Source of the DNA: UBA6168 sp964442355
GTDB taxonomy: Bacteria > Bacteroidota > Bacteroidia > Chitinophagales > Saprospiraceae
NCBI GenBank assembly: GCA_964442355.1
Contig: CAYTZS010000001.1
Coordinates: 81,024 to 145,023, forward strand
Direction of reading: 5' to 3'
DNA length: 64,000 bases
Under the pieces are notes generated by a model, which worked only from the letters and a program-made list of their open reading frames with translations, made no database searches and was not told the origin of the DNA. This document shows, in pieces, positions 9,428-18,269 of this stretch. A program made the position numbers and the translations under genes. The stretch's first letter is position 1. Every line of letters starts with the position of its first letter.

Positions 9428-10942
9428 ATGTCCACTTCTCGCACAACCGAAGCCCCCGACATGGGACTTTTCTGGGGCTGTTTCATTGCACTCATCGCCA
9501 CCTCGTTCGGGTTTATCATCCGGGCGCTCATCATTGACAACTGGGAAGCCGACTTCTCGCTTTCCCCCACCCAAAAAGGAGAACTGCTTGGCGTTGGCCT
9601 GTGGCCCTTCGCCATCAGCATCGTGTTGTTCAGTCTCGTAATTGACCGCATCGGCTACCGCAACGCCATGATTTTTGGCCTTGCCTGCCACGTCCTCAGC
9701 GCCGTTATCACCATCATGGCCAAAGATTACTGGATGCTCTACATCGGCACCTTCATCTGTGCCCTCGGCAACGGTACGGTGGAGGCATACATCAACCCCG
9801 TGGTGGGCACCCTGTTCCGAAAGGACAAGACCAAGTGGTTCAACATCCTGCATGCTGGCTGGCCAGGTGGCATGGTGCTAGGTGGCATTTTGCTGCTCAT
9901 GCTCGGCGACAGCGTGGGTTGGCAGGTGAAGGTTGGGCTGATTTTACTGCCTACCATCCTCTACGCCTTTTTGCTTTGGAGCAAAAAATTCCCCGTGCAG
10001 GAACGGGTGGCTGCTGGTGTGAGCTACCAAGACATGCTCAAAGAAGTGGGCGTTCTAGGTGCGTTTATCATCAGCTTGATGGTGTTCAAAGAAATAGGTC
10101 GGATACTCGGCTTTGGCGAGGTAGTCACTTGGGTCGTCATTTTGGCTGCGACGGGTGCTTTCGGTTTTTACACCAAATCTTTGGGCAAACCGCTGTTTAT
10201 CATCATGCTGCTCATCATGATTCCACTGGCCATCACCGAGCTTGGGGTGGATAGCTGGAGCGCCAGCTTGATGACGGGCGAGATGGGCAAAATGGGCTTC
10301 TCCGGTCTATGGGTACTCATCTATACTTCGTTGATAATGATGCTGTTGCGCTTTTTTGGCGGCCCTATCATCCACAAACTGTCGCCGCTCGGCATACTGG
10401 CAGCTGGGGCGGCCGTTGCTGCGCTTGGTTTGTTCGCCCTATCGTCGGCAACGGGCGGCATGATACTGCTGGCGGCAACGCTGTACGGCATCGGCAAGAG
10501 CTTCTTCTGGCCAACGACACTGGGCATCGTGGCCGAACAGTTTCCCCGTGGTGGTGCCCTCACACTGAACGGCGTGGCTGCTGTGGGCATGTTGGCTGCC
10601 GGAATCGTGGGTGGGCCATTCCTCGGCAACGTGCAGGACACGCAGGTGGACGCCCAAACTGCCGCATACGATGCTGCGAACAGTACGCAACTGCACAACA
10701 CCTACGTGGTTTCGGAGAAATCGGGCATCTTCGGCAAGTACCGGGCCGTTGACCAAGAAAAACTGAACGCCGCCCCTGAAGCCGACAAGGCTGCTGTTGC
10801 TTCCATTCAAGAAGGGGCAAAGAAATCGGCACTGAAAACGGTGGCCATCTTACCAGTCATCATGCTGCTCTGCTACATCGGCTTGATTTTCTACTATCGA
10901 AGCCGAGGCGGCTATAAGCCCGTAGAAATTGGTGAGCACTGA
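9428..10942 (+). CDS. Major facilitator superfamily transporter
   Basis: A 504-residue inner-membrane protein with about twelve hydrophobic segments. The loop after segment 2 reads IDRIGYRN, matching the MFS D-R-x-G-R/Y-x-x motif. A hydrophilic stretch of about 60 residues (QDTQVDAQTAAY to QEGAKKSALKT) lies before the last segment. Substrate unknown; related Bacteroidota proteins are annotated as sugar or anion symporters. It follows the hydrolase after an 81-bp gap and ends at a strong terminator. Confidence 0.85.
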   Translation: MSTSRTTEAPDMGLFWGCFIALIATSFGFIIRALIIDNWEADFSLSPTQKGELLGVGLWPFAISIVLFSLVIDRIGYRNAMIFGLACHVLSAVITIMAKDYWMLYIGTFICALGNGTVEAYINPVVGTLFRKDKTKWFNILHAGWPGGMVLGGILLLMLGDSVGWQVKVGLILLPTILYAFLLWSKKFPVQERVAAGVSYQDMLKEVGVLGAFIISLMVFKEIGRILGFGEVVTWVVILAATGAFGFYTKSLGKPLFIIMLLIMIPLAITELGVDSWSASLMTGEMGKMGFSGLWVLIYTSLIMMLLRFFGGPIIHKLSPLGILAAGAAVAALGLFALSSATGGMILLAATLYGIGKSFFWPTTLGIVAEQFPRGGALTLNGVAAVGMLAAGIVGGPFLGNVQDTQVDAQTAAYDAANSTQLHNTYVVSEKSGIFGKYRAVDQEKLNAAPEADKAAVASIQEGAKKSALKTVAILPVIMLLCYIGLIFYYRSRGGYKPVEIGEH

Positions 10943-10968
10943 GCTTTTTCACCAAAAACAAAAACCCC

Positions 10969-10998
10969 GGCACTAATGCAGTGCCGGGGTTTTCTTTT
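10969..10998. terminator. Bidirectional terminator between MFS and Bax-inhibitor genes
   Basis: AAAACCCCGGCAC and GTGCCGGGGTTTT form a perfect stem over a 7-base loop, with an A-rich flank on the left and TTTTCTTTT on the right. The flanking genes converge, so it can serve both. Confidence 0.88.
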
Positions 10999-11021
10999 GC
11001 CTGTGAATTTGCTTCGCAAAA

Positions 11022-11780
11022 TTAATCCCTACCTGCCAAGATAGACAGCAAGCGCAAGATTTCGATGTACAACCACACCAGTGTGATGAGCAAGCCCATC
11101 GCCGAAAACCACTCCATGTAGGCTGGCGCACCAAACTTTTCACCCTTATCGAAGTTGTCGAAATCGAGCAGCAGGTTGAAGGCCGCCACACCGATAATGA
11201 CCACGCTGATGCCGATACCAATGGCACCTCCTTGGTGCAGGTATGGTACGCTCATGCCAAAGAAACTGAGGATGATGTTAAGCAAATAAACCAAAGCGAT
11301 GCCTGCTGTGGCCATCACCACGCCCATGCGCAGCTTGTCCGTCACCTTGATGATGCCCGTTTTGTAAATGAAGAGCATCGTAAACAGAATGCCCAGTGTG
11401 AGCGTAATGGCGTTAAAAACGATGCCACCGTACATGCCGCCGTAAATCGCTGTGACAGAACCCACGAAAAGCCCCTCGAGCAGTGCGTAAATCGGGGCAA
11501 CTGTGGCCGACAAGTGCGGCTTGAAACTGGCCACCAATGCTGCTATCAGGCCGCCGATGGCACCTACGAAAAGGAACAACGGGTTGGCGTAAACATAACT
11601 TGCCACTGCCGTGAGCAGCATCAAGCCAAAGAGGATAAACGATTTATTGACAGCGCCCTGCACTGTCATGCGCTCACCAGCGATGAAGCTGGAATCCAGC
11701 GGCGAACTGGAACTGTTGCGAAATGCCTCCTCCTTCATAAAAGGATTGCTGGAGGACGAAAAAAAGCTTCTTCTTGCCAT
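11022..11780 (-). CDS. Bax inhibitor-1/YccA family membrane protein
   Basis: A 252-residue protein with a Ser-rich cytoplasmic N-terminus (RRSFFSSSSNPF) and seven predicted membrane helices. The C-terminal part with LLLDFDNFDKG and YMEWFSAMGLLITLVWLYIEILRLL is typical of the BI-1 (TMBIM) family, whose members form pH-sensitive calcium leak channels or affect membrane-protein turnover. Monocistronic between a terminator and the thiolase gene. Confidence 0.88.
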   Translation of the reverse strand: MARRSFFSSSSNPFMKEEAFRNSSSSPLDSSFIAGERMTVQGAVNKSFILFGLMLLTAVASYVYANPLFLFVGAIGGLIAALVASFKPHLSATVAPIYALLEGLFVGSVTAIYGGMYGGIVFNAITLTLGILFTMLFIYKTGIIKVTDKLRMGVVMATAGIALVYLLNIILSFFGMSVPYLHQGGAIGIGISVVIIGVAAFNLLLDFDNFDKGEKFGAPAYMEWFSAMGLLITLVWLYIEILRLLSILAGRD

Positions 11781-11846
11781 GTGATATGAATTTTTGGTTT
11801 AAAAATTTCGGTAAAGTAAATCGCTTTTCACCACAAATCAAACACC

Positions 11847-13058
11847 TCAAACCTTTTCCAACACCACCGCATAGCCTTGCCCCACACCGATGCACATGGT
11901 TGCTAGTGCAAAACGCGCTTGGCGGCGGTGCAGTTCAATCGCCGCCGTCTGCAACAACCTCGTGCCGGACATCCCCAGCGGGTGACCGATGGCAATGGCG
12001 CCGCCGTTGGGGTTGAGGCGAGGGTCGTCGTCGGGGATGCCCCAAGTGCGGGTGCAAGCCAGCGCCTGTGCTGCAAATGCCTCGTTCAGTTCGATGATGT
12101 CCATGTCGGCGAGGGTGAAGCCCGCCCGGTCGAGCGCCAACTGGCTGGCTGGCACGGGGCCAATGCCCATGATGCGAGGCTCGACGCCCGCCACGCCTGT
12201 GCTCACGATGCGGGCGAGGGGTTTCAGGTCGTATTTTTTTACCGCCACCTCCGAAGCAACGAGCATGGCGGCAGCGCCGTCGTTGAGGCCAGAGGCGTTT
12301 CCGGCGGTCACGGAGCCGCCATCTTCCAGCTTTTTGAAGGCGGGGCGCAGCTTGGCCAATACAGCCAATGTGGTGTCCGGTTTGATAAATTCATCTTCCG
12401 AAAAAAGCACGGGGTCGCCCTTGCGCTGCGGCACGGGTACGGGGCTGATTTCTTCGGCGAGTCGGCCCGAAGCTTGGGCTGCTGCCGCTTTTTGCTGCGA
12501 CCGCAGGGCAAATGCGTCTTGGTCTTCCCGACTGATTTTGTGCATTTCAGCCAAGTTCTCGGCGGTGTTGCCCATGCCATCCACGCCGTAGAGTGCCTTC
12601 ATCCGTGGGTTGACAAAGCGCCAGCCAAAGCTGCTGTCGTGCATCTCGGCATCCCGCCCGAAGGCTTGCGAAGTCTTGGAAATGACCCACGGGCCACGGG
12701 TCATGTGCTCCACCCCACCAGCGATGAACAAGTCGCCCTCGCCGCTGCGGATAGCACGGCTAGCATGCACCACCGCAGCCATGCCGCTGGCGCAAAGCCT
12801 GTTCACGGTCTCACCCGGCACACTGACAGGCAGCCCTGCCAGCAGAGCAGCCATGCGGGCAACGTTTCGATTGTCCTCGCCCGCTTGGTTGGCGCAGCCG
12901 AGAATGACATCGGCGTAGGCATTGGTTGGCACGTTAGGATGGCGAGCGACGAGCGCTGCGATGACGTGTGCGGCCAAGTCGTCGGCCCTGACGGTGGAGA
13001 GACTTCCTTGAAAACTGGCAACGGGGGTGCGGATGGCGTCAATGATGAAGGCGGTCAT
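11847..13058 (-). CDS. Thiolase (acetyl-CoA C-acyltransferase)
   Basis: A 403-residue thiolase. The acylated cysteine is C89 in NRLCASGMA, the histidine lies in NGGAIAIGHPLG near residue 357 and the second cysteine in MCIGVGQG near 387. The family joins or cleaves acyl-CoA chains; beta-oxidation or 3-oxoadipyl-CoA thiolysis are both possible. I place the start at 13058 (MTAFIIDAIRTP). A longer frame from 13112 would translate the tandem-word repeat C, so it is rejected. A TACTTTTG box lies 72 bp upstream of the ATG. Confidence 0.9.
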   Translation of the reverse strand: MTAFIIDAIRTPVASFQGSLSTVRADDLAAHVIAALVARHPNVPTNAYADVILGCANQAGEDNRNVARMAALLAGLPVSVPGETVNRLCASGMAAVVHASRAIRSGEGDLFIAGGVEHMTRGPWVISKTSQAFGRDAEMHDSSFGWRFVNPRMKALYGVDGMGNTAENLAEMHKISREDQDAFALRSQQKAAAAQASGRLAEEISPVPVPQRKGDPVLFSEDEFIKPDTTLAVLAKLRPAFKKLEDGGSVTAGNASGLNDGAAAMLVASEVAVKKYDLKPLARIVSTGVAGVEPRIMGIGPVPASQLALDRAGFTLADMDIIELNEAFAAQALACTRTWGIPDDDPRLNPNGGAIAIGHPLGMSGTRLLQTAAIELHRRQARFALATMCIGVGQGYAVVLEKV

Positions 13059-13059
13059 G

Positions 13060-13095
13060 AAGCAGTATTGAGTGTCGAGTTCTGAGTTTCGAGTG
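13060..13095 (-). repeat. Heptamer array C in the thiolase leader
   Basis: Read on the minus strand it is ACTCGAA, ACTCAGA, ACTCGAC, ACTCAAT, ACTGCTT, five degenerate heptamers, ending 1 bp before the ATG at 13058. No complementary arm was found nearby. Confidence 0.72.
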
Positions 13096-13129
13096 GTACT
13101 CGGCAAAATCAAAACGCAGTATTTTGGCG

Positions 13130-13137
13130 CAAAAGTA
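13130..13137 (-). promoter_or_regulatory. Bacteroidota -7 box for the thiolase gene
   Basis: On the minus strand this reads TACTTTTG (TAnnTTTG). It would place the heptamer array inside the 5' leader. Confidence 0.5.
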
Positions 13138-13219
13138 GGCGCTTGACAGGAAACGAACTGACACGTTTTTACGAAAAAAAATAAAGTGGAAGGCGAGCCA
13201 ATCGTATATCGTCAATACC

Positions 13220-14773
13220 CTAAAGTTTCACCTTCATGCCCATCCTGATTTCCACATCCTGGTCGGAGAATGCTTTTACGCTCTGCTGGCCGTTGTTGGT
13301 GGTGGAAAACTGGGCGTGGAGCGCCAGTTTTTTTGCCTGACGAATATTGTCGAAACGAACTGCGTCAAACGTTGAGTAACTGGTGCGGGAGATTGGGCCC
13401 GTGACGATGCCCTCGCTGTTCACGGGTGCTGCCTCCACGAAGCGGGTTGTGCCATCGAAAAGCGAGTCGAGCACCACGCCGTTTTCATCCACGAAATAGG
13501 CTTGGCCGTCAATGCCGAGCGGCATTTTGTTGTCGGCCACCATTTTGAACTCGATTTCCTTGAGGTCGGTGTAGCTGCTGAAATCCACTTCGAAGGAGTC
13601 CACCACACCGAAACCAGAAGCCCGCCCGTGCAAGGGCAAGTCCACCTCCACTTGAATCCGGTAGAAGCTGGTGTCGGTCAGGAAGCCTCGAAGGGTGGTG
13701 AGGCTGTCGGGGTTGGAGATGGCGTCCACCTTGTAGTCGAGGCCGATGGGCCGTGAGCCGAGCACGTCCTCGATGTTGGAATTATTGGCATCGAAGGTGA
13801 AGGTCATGCTCTTGGACTGCCCCGCCTCTGCCACGGTCGGATAAACGAAGTCAATGCCCGTTTCGGTAATAAAATCGCTTTCGAGGGGTATGCGCAGGCC
13901 ATCTGCCGTGATGATGTCGAAAATTTCGATGGAGGAGCGGGTGGGCATCCCGAACGAGTTTTCAATGTGGATTTGGATGACGGGGTCTTCAAAAAACACA
14001 TCGCCCTGAATCCAATCCTCGAAAAACTCGATGCTGACACTGTCCCGCTTTCCTTTGTTTTTGAAGTTGCCGAGATAGCCTTCGATGTAGGAAAAATTGA
14101 CATTTTTATTGGAAAGCCAGACCTCGTTGGGAGCCAGTTGCAGGGTGTCTCCCGTCTCCGTCAACGCCACGTACTGGATATGCACCTTGCCGTTTTCCGG
14201 TTTCAGTTCGTAGCCGGAGACTGCCACCTCTGCGGCCGAGTCGAACGCCGGAACGTGGATGCCACCAAAGTCCAGCCCGATGGGTGACATGAACTGCCTG
14301 TGAACGGTAAGAGGTTGTCCATTCTTGGTAGCTTCCACAATCGTCAGGGTGAAGTCCACCATGCCGTGGTATGTCGAGTACACGCCAGCGTTCACAGAAC
14401 CGCCGCCGTACCTCGCAAAATCCACTTTCAACTGCTCTCCAAGCGAGTCGAAGTCCAAGGTAAAGTAGCTGGACTCCAGCGGGATGATGGGGGGGAGGGT
14501 GGAATCAATGACCTGAAAAAACTCGTCGGCGGTTTGCGAGAGCACATCGCCTTTGTAGCGGAGGTGGATGACGCCGTCCGGGGTGATTTCGACGAAAGTG
14601 TAGTCGTCAAAGTTCTCCAGCAAATCTTGGATGGAAGTACGGGCCTTGAGCAGTGGAATGGCAAATTCGGCATCGCCAGATACGATGTCGGCGCCCTCCA
14701 ACTCGTCAACTTTTTGACAACCAAACGCACCTGCCAACAGCAGTGCCAAGAAAACCAAACGGGAAAATTTCAT
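13220..14773 (-). CDS. Uncharacterised lipoprotein
   Basis: A 517-residue protein whose signal peptide MKFSRLVFLALLLAGAFG ends at Cys19, a plausible lipobox (AGAFGC). The rest is acidic and beta-rich with no motif I know. Alternating patterns such as VEVDLPLHGRASGFGV suggest stacked beta-sandwich domains. Likely outer-membrane or periplasmic. It sits alone, about 200 bp below the OmpA gene on the same strand. Confidence 0.6.
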   Translation of the reverse strand: MKFSRLVFLALLLAGAFGCQKVDELEGADIVSGDAEFAIPLLKARTSIQDLLENFDDYTFVEITPDGVIHLRYKGDVLSQTADEFFQVIDSTLPPIIPLESSYFTLDFDSLGEQLKVDFARYGGGSVNAGVYSTYHGMVDFTLTIVEATKNGQPLTVHRQFMSPIGLDFGGIHVPAFDSAAEVAVSGYELKPENGKVHIQYVALTETGDTLQLAPNEVWLSNKNVNFSYIEGYLGNFKNKGKRDSVSIEFFEDWIQGDVFFEDPVIQIHIENSFGMPTRSSIEIFDIITADGLRIPLESDFITETGIDFVYPTVAEAGQSKSMTFTFDANNSNIEDVLGSRPIGLDYKVDAISNPDSLTTLRGFLTDTSFYRIQVEVDLPLHGRASGFGVVDSFEVDFSSYTDLKEIEFKMVADNKMPLGIDGQAYFVDENGVVLDSLFDGTTRFVEAAPVNSEGIVTGPISRTSYSTFDAVRFDNIRQAKKLALHAQFSTTNNGQQSVKAFSDQDVEIRMGMKVKL

Positions 14774-14974
14774 CTAATGGATTTTTATCACCAACGTCAC
14801 TCCCTAAAGGAAAGTTGACTACAAAAATACAATTGTACGCACCATTTCCGTGCCCCATTTACAATTACGACAGCCCGCTTGCAAAGGTTGGGCGTGGCCA
14901 AACAGAAGGAGGTGGCTTTGCCTGATTTTTCACAAACCGCTTTTTTTTGAAAAGATGGTGCTGCCAAAAGGCAC

Positions 14975-16138
14975 TTAGTCCACCATCCGACATTCCACTC
15001 GGCGGTTCTGAAGTCGGTTCGCAGCCGAGCTGTTCGGGGCAACGGGCTGCGACTCGCCGTAGCCCTTGTGCGAGATGCGTACCGGGGCAATGCCTTTGGC
15101 TATCAGGTAGTTGGCTACCGACTCCGCCCGGTTTTGCGATAGCAACTGATTGTCGGCATCGTTGCCCACGTCGTCGGTGTGGCCGCCAATTTCAACTTTC
15201 AACTTGGGGTTTTCCTTCAAAAAGGCGACCAATCCATCCAGCTCTGGCAGCGCAGGAGGCAGGAGGTCCCACTTGGCCGTCTCAAAGTTTACGTTGCGGA
15301 AGGTGTAACGCTTCTTGGTCTTCAACACCGTGGACATATCAGGTGCAGGAGGAGCGTCTTCTGGCACGACACGAATGTCGTCAATCAGGTAGTAGGCCAC
15401 CCGCATGATTTTAGTGCCGTTGCTGGGCTGCTTGAAGTTGAAGCTGTCAATTTTAGCAGGCTCCTTGAGCGTGGTCGGCGTGTTCTCGTCCCTTGCAAAA
15501 TTGCCGATAGCAAAGTACATGTGCTCCCGGTCGGCGGTGAAGGTGCCACTGATGAGTTTCCACTCGTCTTTGCCTGTAACGATGGGCTCCTTCACCACGA
15601 ACTGCGGGGTATCGTCAGCGTCCAAATATTGGTTTTTGTTGTAAAAAAACAGTGCGCCCAAGTTGCCTGCCGCTGTGGGCCTGATGTCCCGTTTTTCGCC
15701 ATAAATATTCTGCATGTGGTGCAGCGCTGTGGCATCCGATTGGTTCACATACATCTCGATGCGGTATTTTTTGCCATAAACCAATGGCATCTTGAGCTGC
15801 CCAAATATCAACTCGTGAAAGTCATCGTTTCGCCCCGTGTCAAAGCGGGGCAGGTACGTTATGATGCCCACGGCCCGGTCGCCGCCGTGGGGCTTCGGGA
15901 AAAAGCAATCTCCGTAAACATCTGGTTTCCAATCAATTAAATCAGGTGTCATCGTCCGGTAAGTCGTCCAGTTGGCCACCGACTTGTCGAAGCTGTAGCC
16001 ATTCTGAATGTAGGAGCAAGGCTTAAGTGGGGCATCCGGCAGTAGTTTTTCGAAGCCAGCGTTGAATACGAGATTGCGGTCTTGAGGCAATGCCAAGAGC
16101 GGGAACAGCAAGAGGGCGAGCAACAGGCATTTTTTCAT
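14975..16138 (-). CDS. OmpA-family protein with N-terminal jelly-roll-like domain
   Basis: A 387-residue exported protein with signal peptide MKKCLLLALLLFPLLALPQ. Residues 20-250 start NLVFNAGFEK, as in carbohydrate-binding-like jelly-roll modules of Bacteroidota. The C-terminal 110 residues are an OmpA domain with GGHTDDVGNDADN and RLQNRRVECRM, which binds peptidoglycan. It probably anchors an outer-membrane or surface module to the wall. No partner gene is adjacent. Confidence 0.82.
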   Translation of the reverse strand: MKKCLLLALLLFPLLALPQDRNLVFNAGFEKLLPDAPLKPCSYIQNGYSFDKSVANWTTYRTMTPDLIDWKPDVYGDCFFPKPHGGDRAVGIITYLPRFDTGRNDDFHELIFGQLKMPLVYGKKYRIEMYVNQSDATALHHMQNIYGEKRDIRPTAAGNLGALFFYNKNQYLDADDTPQFVVKEPIVTGKDEWKLISGTFTADREHMYFAIGNFARDENTPTTLKEPAKIDSFNFKQPSNGTKIMRVAYYLIDDIRVVPEDAPPAPDMSTVLKTKKRYTFRNVNFETAKWDLLPPALPELDGLVAFLKENPKLKVEIGGHTDDVGNDADNQLLSQNRAESVANYLIAKGIAPVRISHKGYGESQPVAPNSSAANRLQNRRVECRMVD

Positions 16139-16232
16139 AAAAAGCGCTTTTAGCCAATAACCAGCAGTGGCAAAAAAGTCACGCAGCAGTGAATCGGCAC
16201 GGCAAACCCATCGTCCAGCCGCTTTTCAATCC

Positions 16233-17186
16233 TCATTTCTTCAACCCAATCTCCCGCAACCTCTCGTTCAGGTACTCCCCAGCCGTGATGGGCTCGTAGG
16301 CCAATGGGCGCTCGGCAGTCACGCAGGAGGGCAAGCAGGTCAAGTCCATGTCGCTGCGGGGGTGCAGGAAGAACGGGATGCTGAGACGAGGGTTGTGCCA
16401 CTCGGCCCGTGGCGGGTTCACCACCCGGTGCGTGGTGGATTTTAGGTAGTTGTTTGTCAGGCGCTGGAGCATGTCGCCAACGTTGATGACGATTTCATCC
16501 TGCTCCGGCACCACTTCCAGCCAATCGTTTTCCATCGTGAGCACTTGGAGGCCGCCCGCAGAGGCACCCACGAGCAAGGTGATGAGGTTGATGTCTTCGT
16601 GCTGCTCGGCACGGATGGCGCTGGCTGGTTCTTGAGTAATGGGCGGGTAAAAAATCGCCCGCAAGATGCTGTTTCCGAGGTGGATGTGTTCTTCGAAATA
16701 GCTGTCACCGAGGCCAAGGTGGATGGAGATAGCCTTGAGCAGTTGGCCGCCCGATTTTTCAAAACTGCGGTAAAGCTCCTTGCCCAAGCTAAAAAACTCA
16801 GGCTGCTCGGCTACCTCCACGTTGGGTGGGTAGTGCTCGGCAGGTACTTCGCCCTCAGCCGCTTCCTGACCAATCTGGAAAAACTCCTTTAAATCCGCCA
16901 CTTTTGACTGCTTGGCGTGCTCCTTCCCGAAGCTGGTGTAGCCCCGTTGGCCAGCGAGGCCGGGCACTTCGTACTTGCGCTTGACTTCTTCCGGCAGTGC
17001 GAAAAACTCCCGGCTGCTGCGGTAAAAATCATCAATCAACTGCTTTGGGATGCCGTGGTTGATGACGCCGACGAAGCCGATTTCGTGAAATGCCTTGCCC
17101 AGTTCAGCGACGAACTCCGTACGCTGCTCAGGCGTACCGTTGGTGAATTTGGCGAGGTCAACCAATGGGATTGCTCTTTTTGACAT
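16233..17186 (-). CDS. 2-oxoglutarate/Fe(II)-dependent oxygenase (isopenicillin N synthase-like)
   Basis: A 317-residue non-haem iron oxygenase. The iron ligands are H196 and D198 in EQHEDIN and H253 in TTHRVVNP, and the 2-oxoglutarate-binding R267 lies in PRLSIPFF. The N-terminal DIOX_N domain starts IPLVDLAKF. The family hydroxylates or cyclises small molecules; the substrate is not evident. The ATG at 17186 is chosen because upstream codons do not match the family. A TAATTTTG box lies about 70 bp upstream. Confidence 0.9.
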   Translation of the reverse strand: MSKRAIPLVDLAKFTNGTPEQRTEFVAELGKAFHEIGFVGVINHGIPKQLIDDFYRSSREFFALPEEVKRKYEVPGLAGQRGYTSFGKEHAKQSKVADLKEFFQIGQEAAEGEVPAEHYPPNVEVAEQPEFFSLGKELYRSFEKSGGQLLKAISIHLGLGDSYFEEHIHLGNSILRAIFYPPITQEPASAIRAEQHEDINLITLLVGASAGGLQVLTMENDWLEVVPEQDEIVINVGDMLQRLTNNYLKSTTHRVVNPPRAEWHNPRLSIPFFLHPRSDMDLTCLPSCVTAERPLAYEPITAGEYLNERLREIGLKK

Positions 17187-17254
17187 GGCAAAAATTTGTG
17201 CCGCAGGCTGCGCTGCGGGTCTGCTTTTGTTGAAAAAACGGTTTAAGGGGTTTG

Positions 17255-17262
17255 CAAAATTA
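17255..17262 (-). promoter_or_regulatory. Bacteroidota -7 box for the oxygenase gene
   Basis: The minus strand reads TAATTTTG here, matching TAnnTTTG, with a leader of about 60 bases. Confidence 0.4.
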
Positions 17263-17292
17263 GCCTTTTCACTGAATTTTTCATCCACAGTA

Positions 17293-18141
17293 TTACCCCT
17301 GATCCGTACCAAAATTGATCATTTCTGCCTCCGTCAAATGCAGCACGCAGCCATACTTGGCGAACTTGGCGAACACCTTGTATTTTATCCAAACAAACCC
17401 GCCCCGGCCCCATTCCTCCCCCCAACTGTTCATCAATTGGAACGCCTGCCGCCGGTCGTCATAGCCAATGACGACGATTGCATGGCCTCCGGCGGGCGTG
17501 GTATCGCCGAGGTCGGGGTGCCAGTACAGGGCGTTTTGCAGCGTCATGAAATTTCTGCGGATGGCCATACCGATGGTGACGGGACGACCCTGTGCGAGCG
17601 CTTGCTTTACCTGCTGCACCTTCGTTGTGTCCGGGTCTTTGGGTGAAAAAAGCTCCGTAAAACCAGCAATGGCAAAGGTTTGCGCCGCATCCAAGAGCGT
17701 TGAGTCTGGAAGTTTCTGGACATCGTTCACGTCCGTGTCGAAGTGGCGGGCGAGGCAGTCCCCTTGTGTTTCGAGGAAGGCGACGGCATCGGTGAGCTTG
17801 CTGCCCCGGCCATGCTCGTCTTTTTGTATTTGGTTGAAAATGAACATGGCCGAGCTTGCATTGTGGGTGATGACACGGGTATCGGTGCAGCCGTGCTGGA
17901 TGGCCCGCTGGATGGTGAGCGCCCCGTAGCCCAGCGCCCAACCGACGCAGGAACTGAGCTGGCCTTGGTGCTTCACCGCGGGGCAGTAGGGTTTCAGGTC
18001 AACTTTTTTGGGGAGCTGGCTGGCTGTTCTGTCGCAAACCAAGGAAGCAGCCAAGGTGTCGCCACTGATTTTACCGAAGGAAAATCCCCAGCCGGGAAGG
18101 CCGAGGAAGGAAAGGAAGGCTGTGAGAATCAGGTTTTTCAT
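17293..18141 (-). CDS. Exported papain-like (C1) cysteine peptidase
   Basis: A 282-residue protein with a signal peptide (to about residue 20). The papain machinery is complete: oxyanion Q59 and nucleophile C65 in HQGQLSSCVGWA, H220 in GGHAIVVIGYDD and N238 in LMNSWGEEWG. There is no long propeptide, so autoinhibition must work otherwise or be absent. The ATG at 18141 is preferred over a TTG two codons upstream. A CTGTTAAC-N15-CCATCAA site lies just upstream, which puts the gene in the candidate ECF regulon of exported proteases. Confidence 0.88.
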   Translation of the reverse strand: MKNLILTAFLSFLGLPGWGFSFGKISGDTLAASLVCDRTASQLPKKVDLKPYCPAVKHQGQLSSCVGWALGYGALTIQRAIQHGCTDTRVITHNASSAMFIFNQIQKDEHGRGSKLTDAVAFLETQGDCLARHFDTDVNDVQKLPDSTLLDAAQTFAIAGFTELFSPKDPDTTKVQQVKQALAQGRPVTIGMAIRRNFMTLQNALYWHPDLGDTTPAGGHAIVVIGYDDRRQAFQLMNSWGEEWGRGGFVWIKYKVFAKFAKYGCVLHLTEAEMINFGTDQG

Positions 18142-18159
18142 CGCCAATTTATTTTATGG

Positions 18160-18189
18160 TTGATGGCAGAATGGGGGAAAAGTTAACAG
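18160..18189 (-). promoter_or_regulatory. Candidate ECF sigma promoter, C1 peptidase gene
   Basis: On the minus strand CTGTTAAC (18189-18182), 15 bases, then CCATCAA (18166-18160). The -10-like element ends 18 bp before the ATG at 18141. One of six sites with the same spacing. Confidence 0.7.
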
Positions 18190-18199
18190 CCTTTTTTGC

Positions 18200-18248
18200 G
18201 GATCGGACAAAAAGGGGCAGCACCCTGGCTGAGCGCCGCCTTTTTTTG
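18200..18248 (-). terminator. Terminator after the first secreted paralogue
   Basis: On the minus strand a GC-rich imperfect stem (GGCGGC with GCTGCC, closed by GU pairs) is followed by CCTTTTTG. It lies about 25 bp past the stop at 18270. Confidence 0.5.
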
Positions 18249-18269
18249 TTTTCAATTGCTAGGCATTGA

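Noticed and set aside
11919..13085. Long plus-strand frame (388 codons) opposite the thiolase gene
   Set aside because: It is the complement of a thiolase with intact motifs; the composition (many H, R, G, V) is that of a shadow frame in GC-rich DNA.
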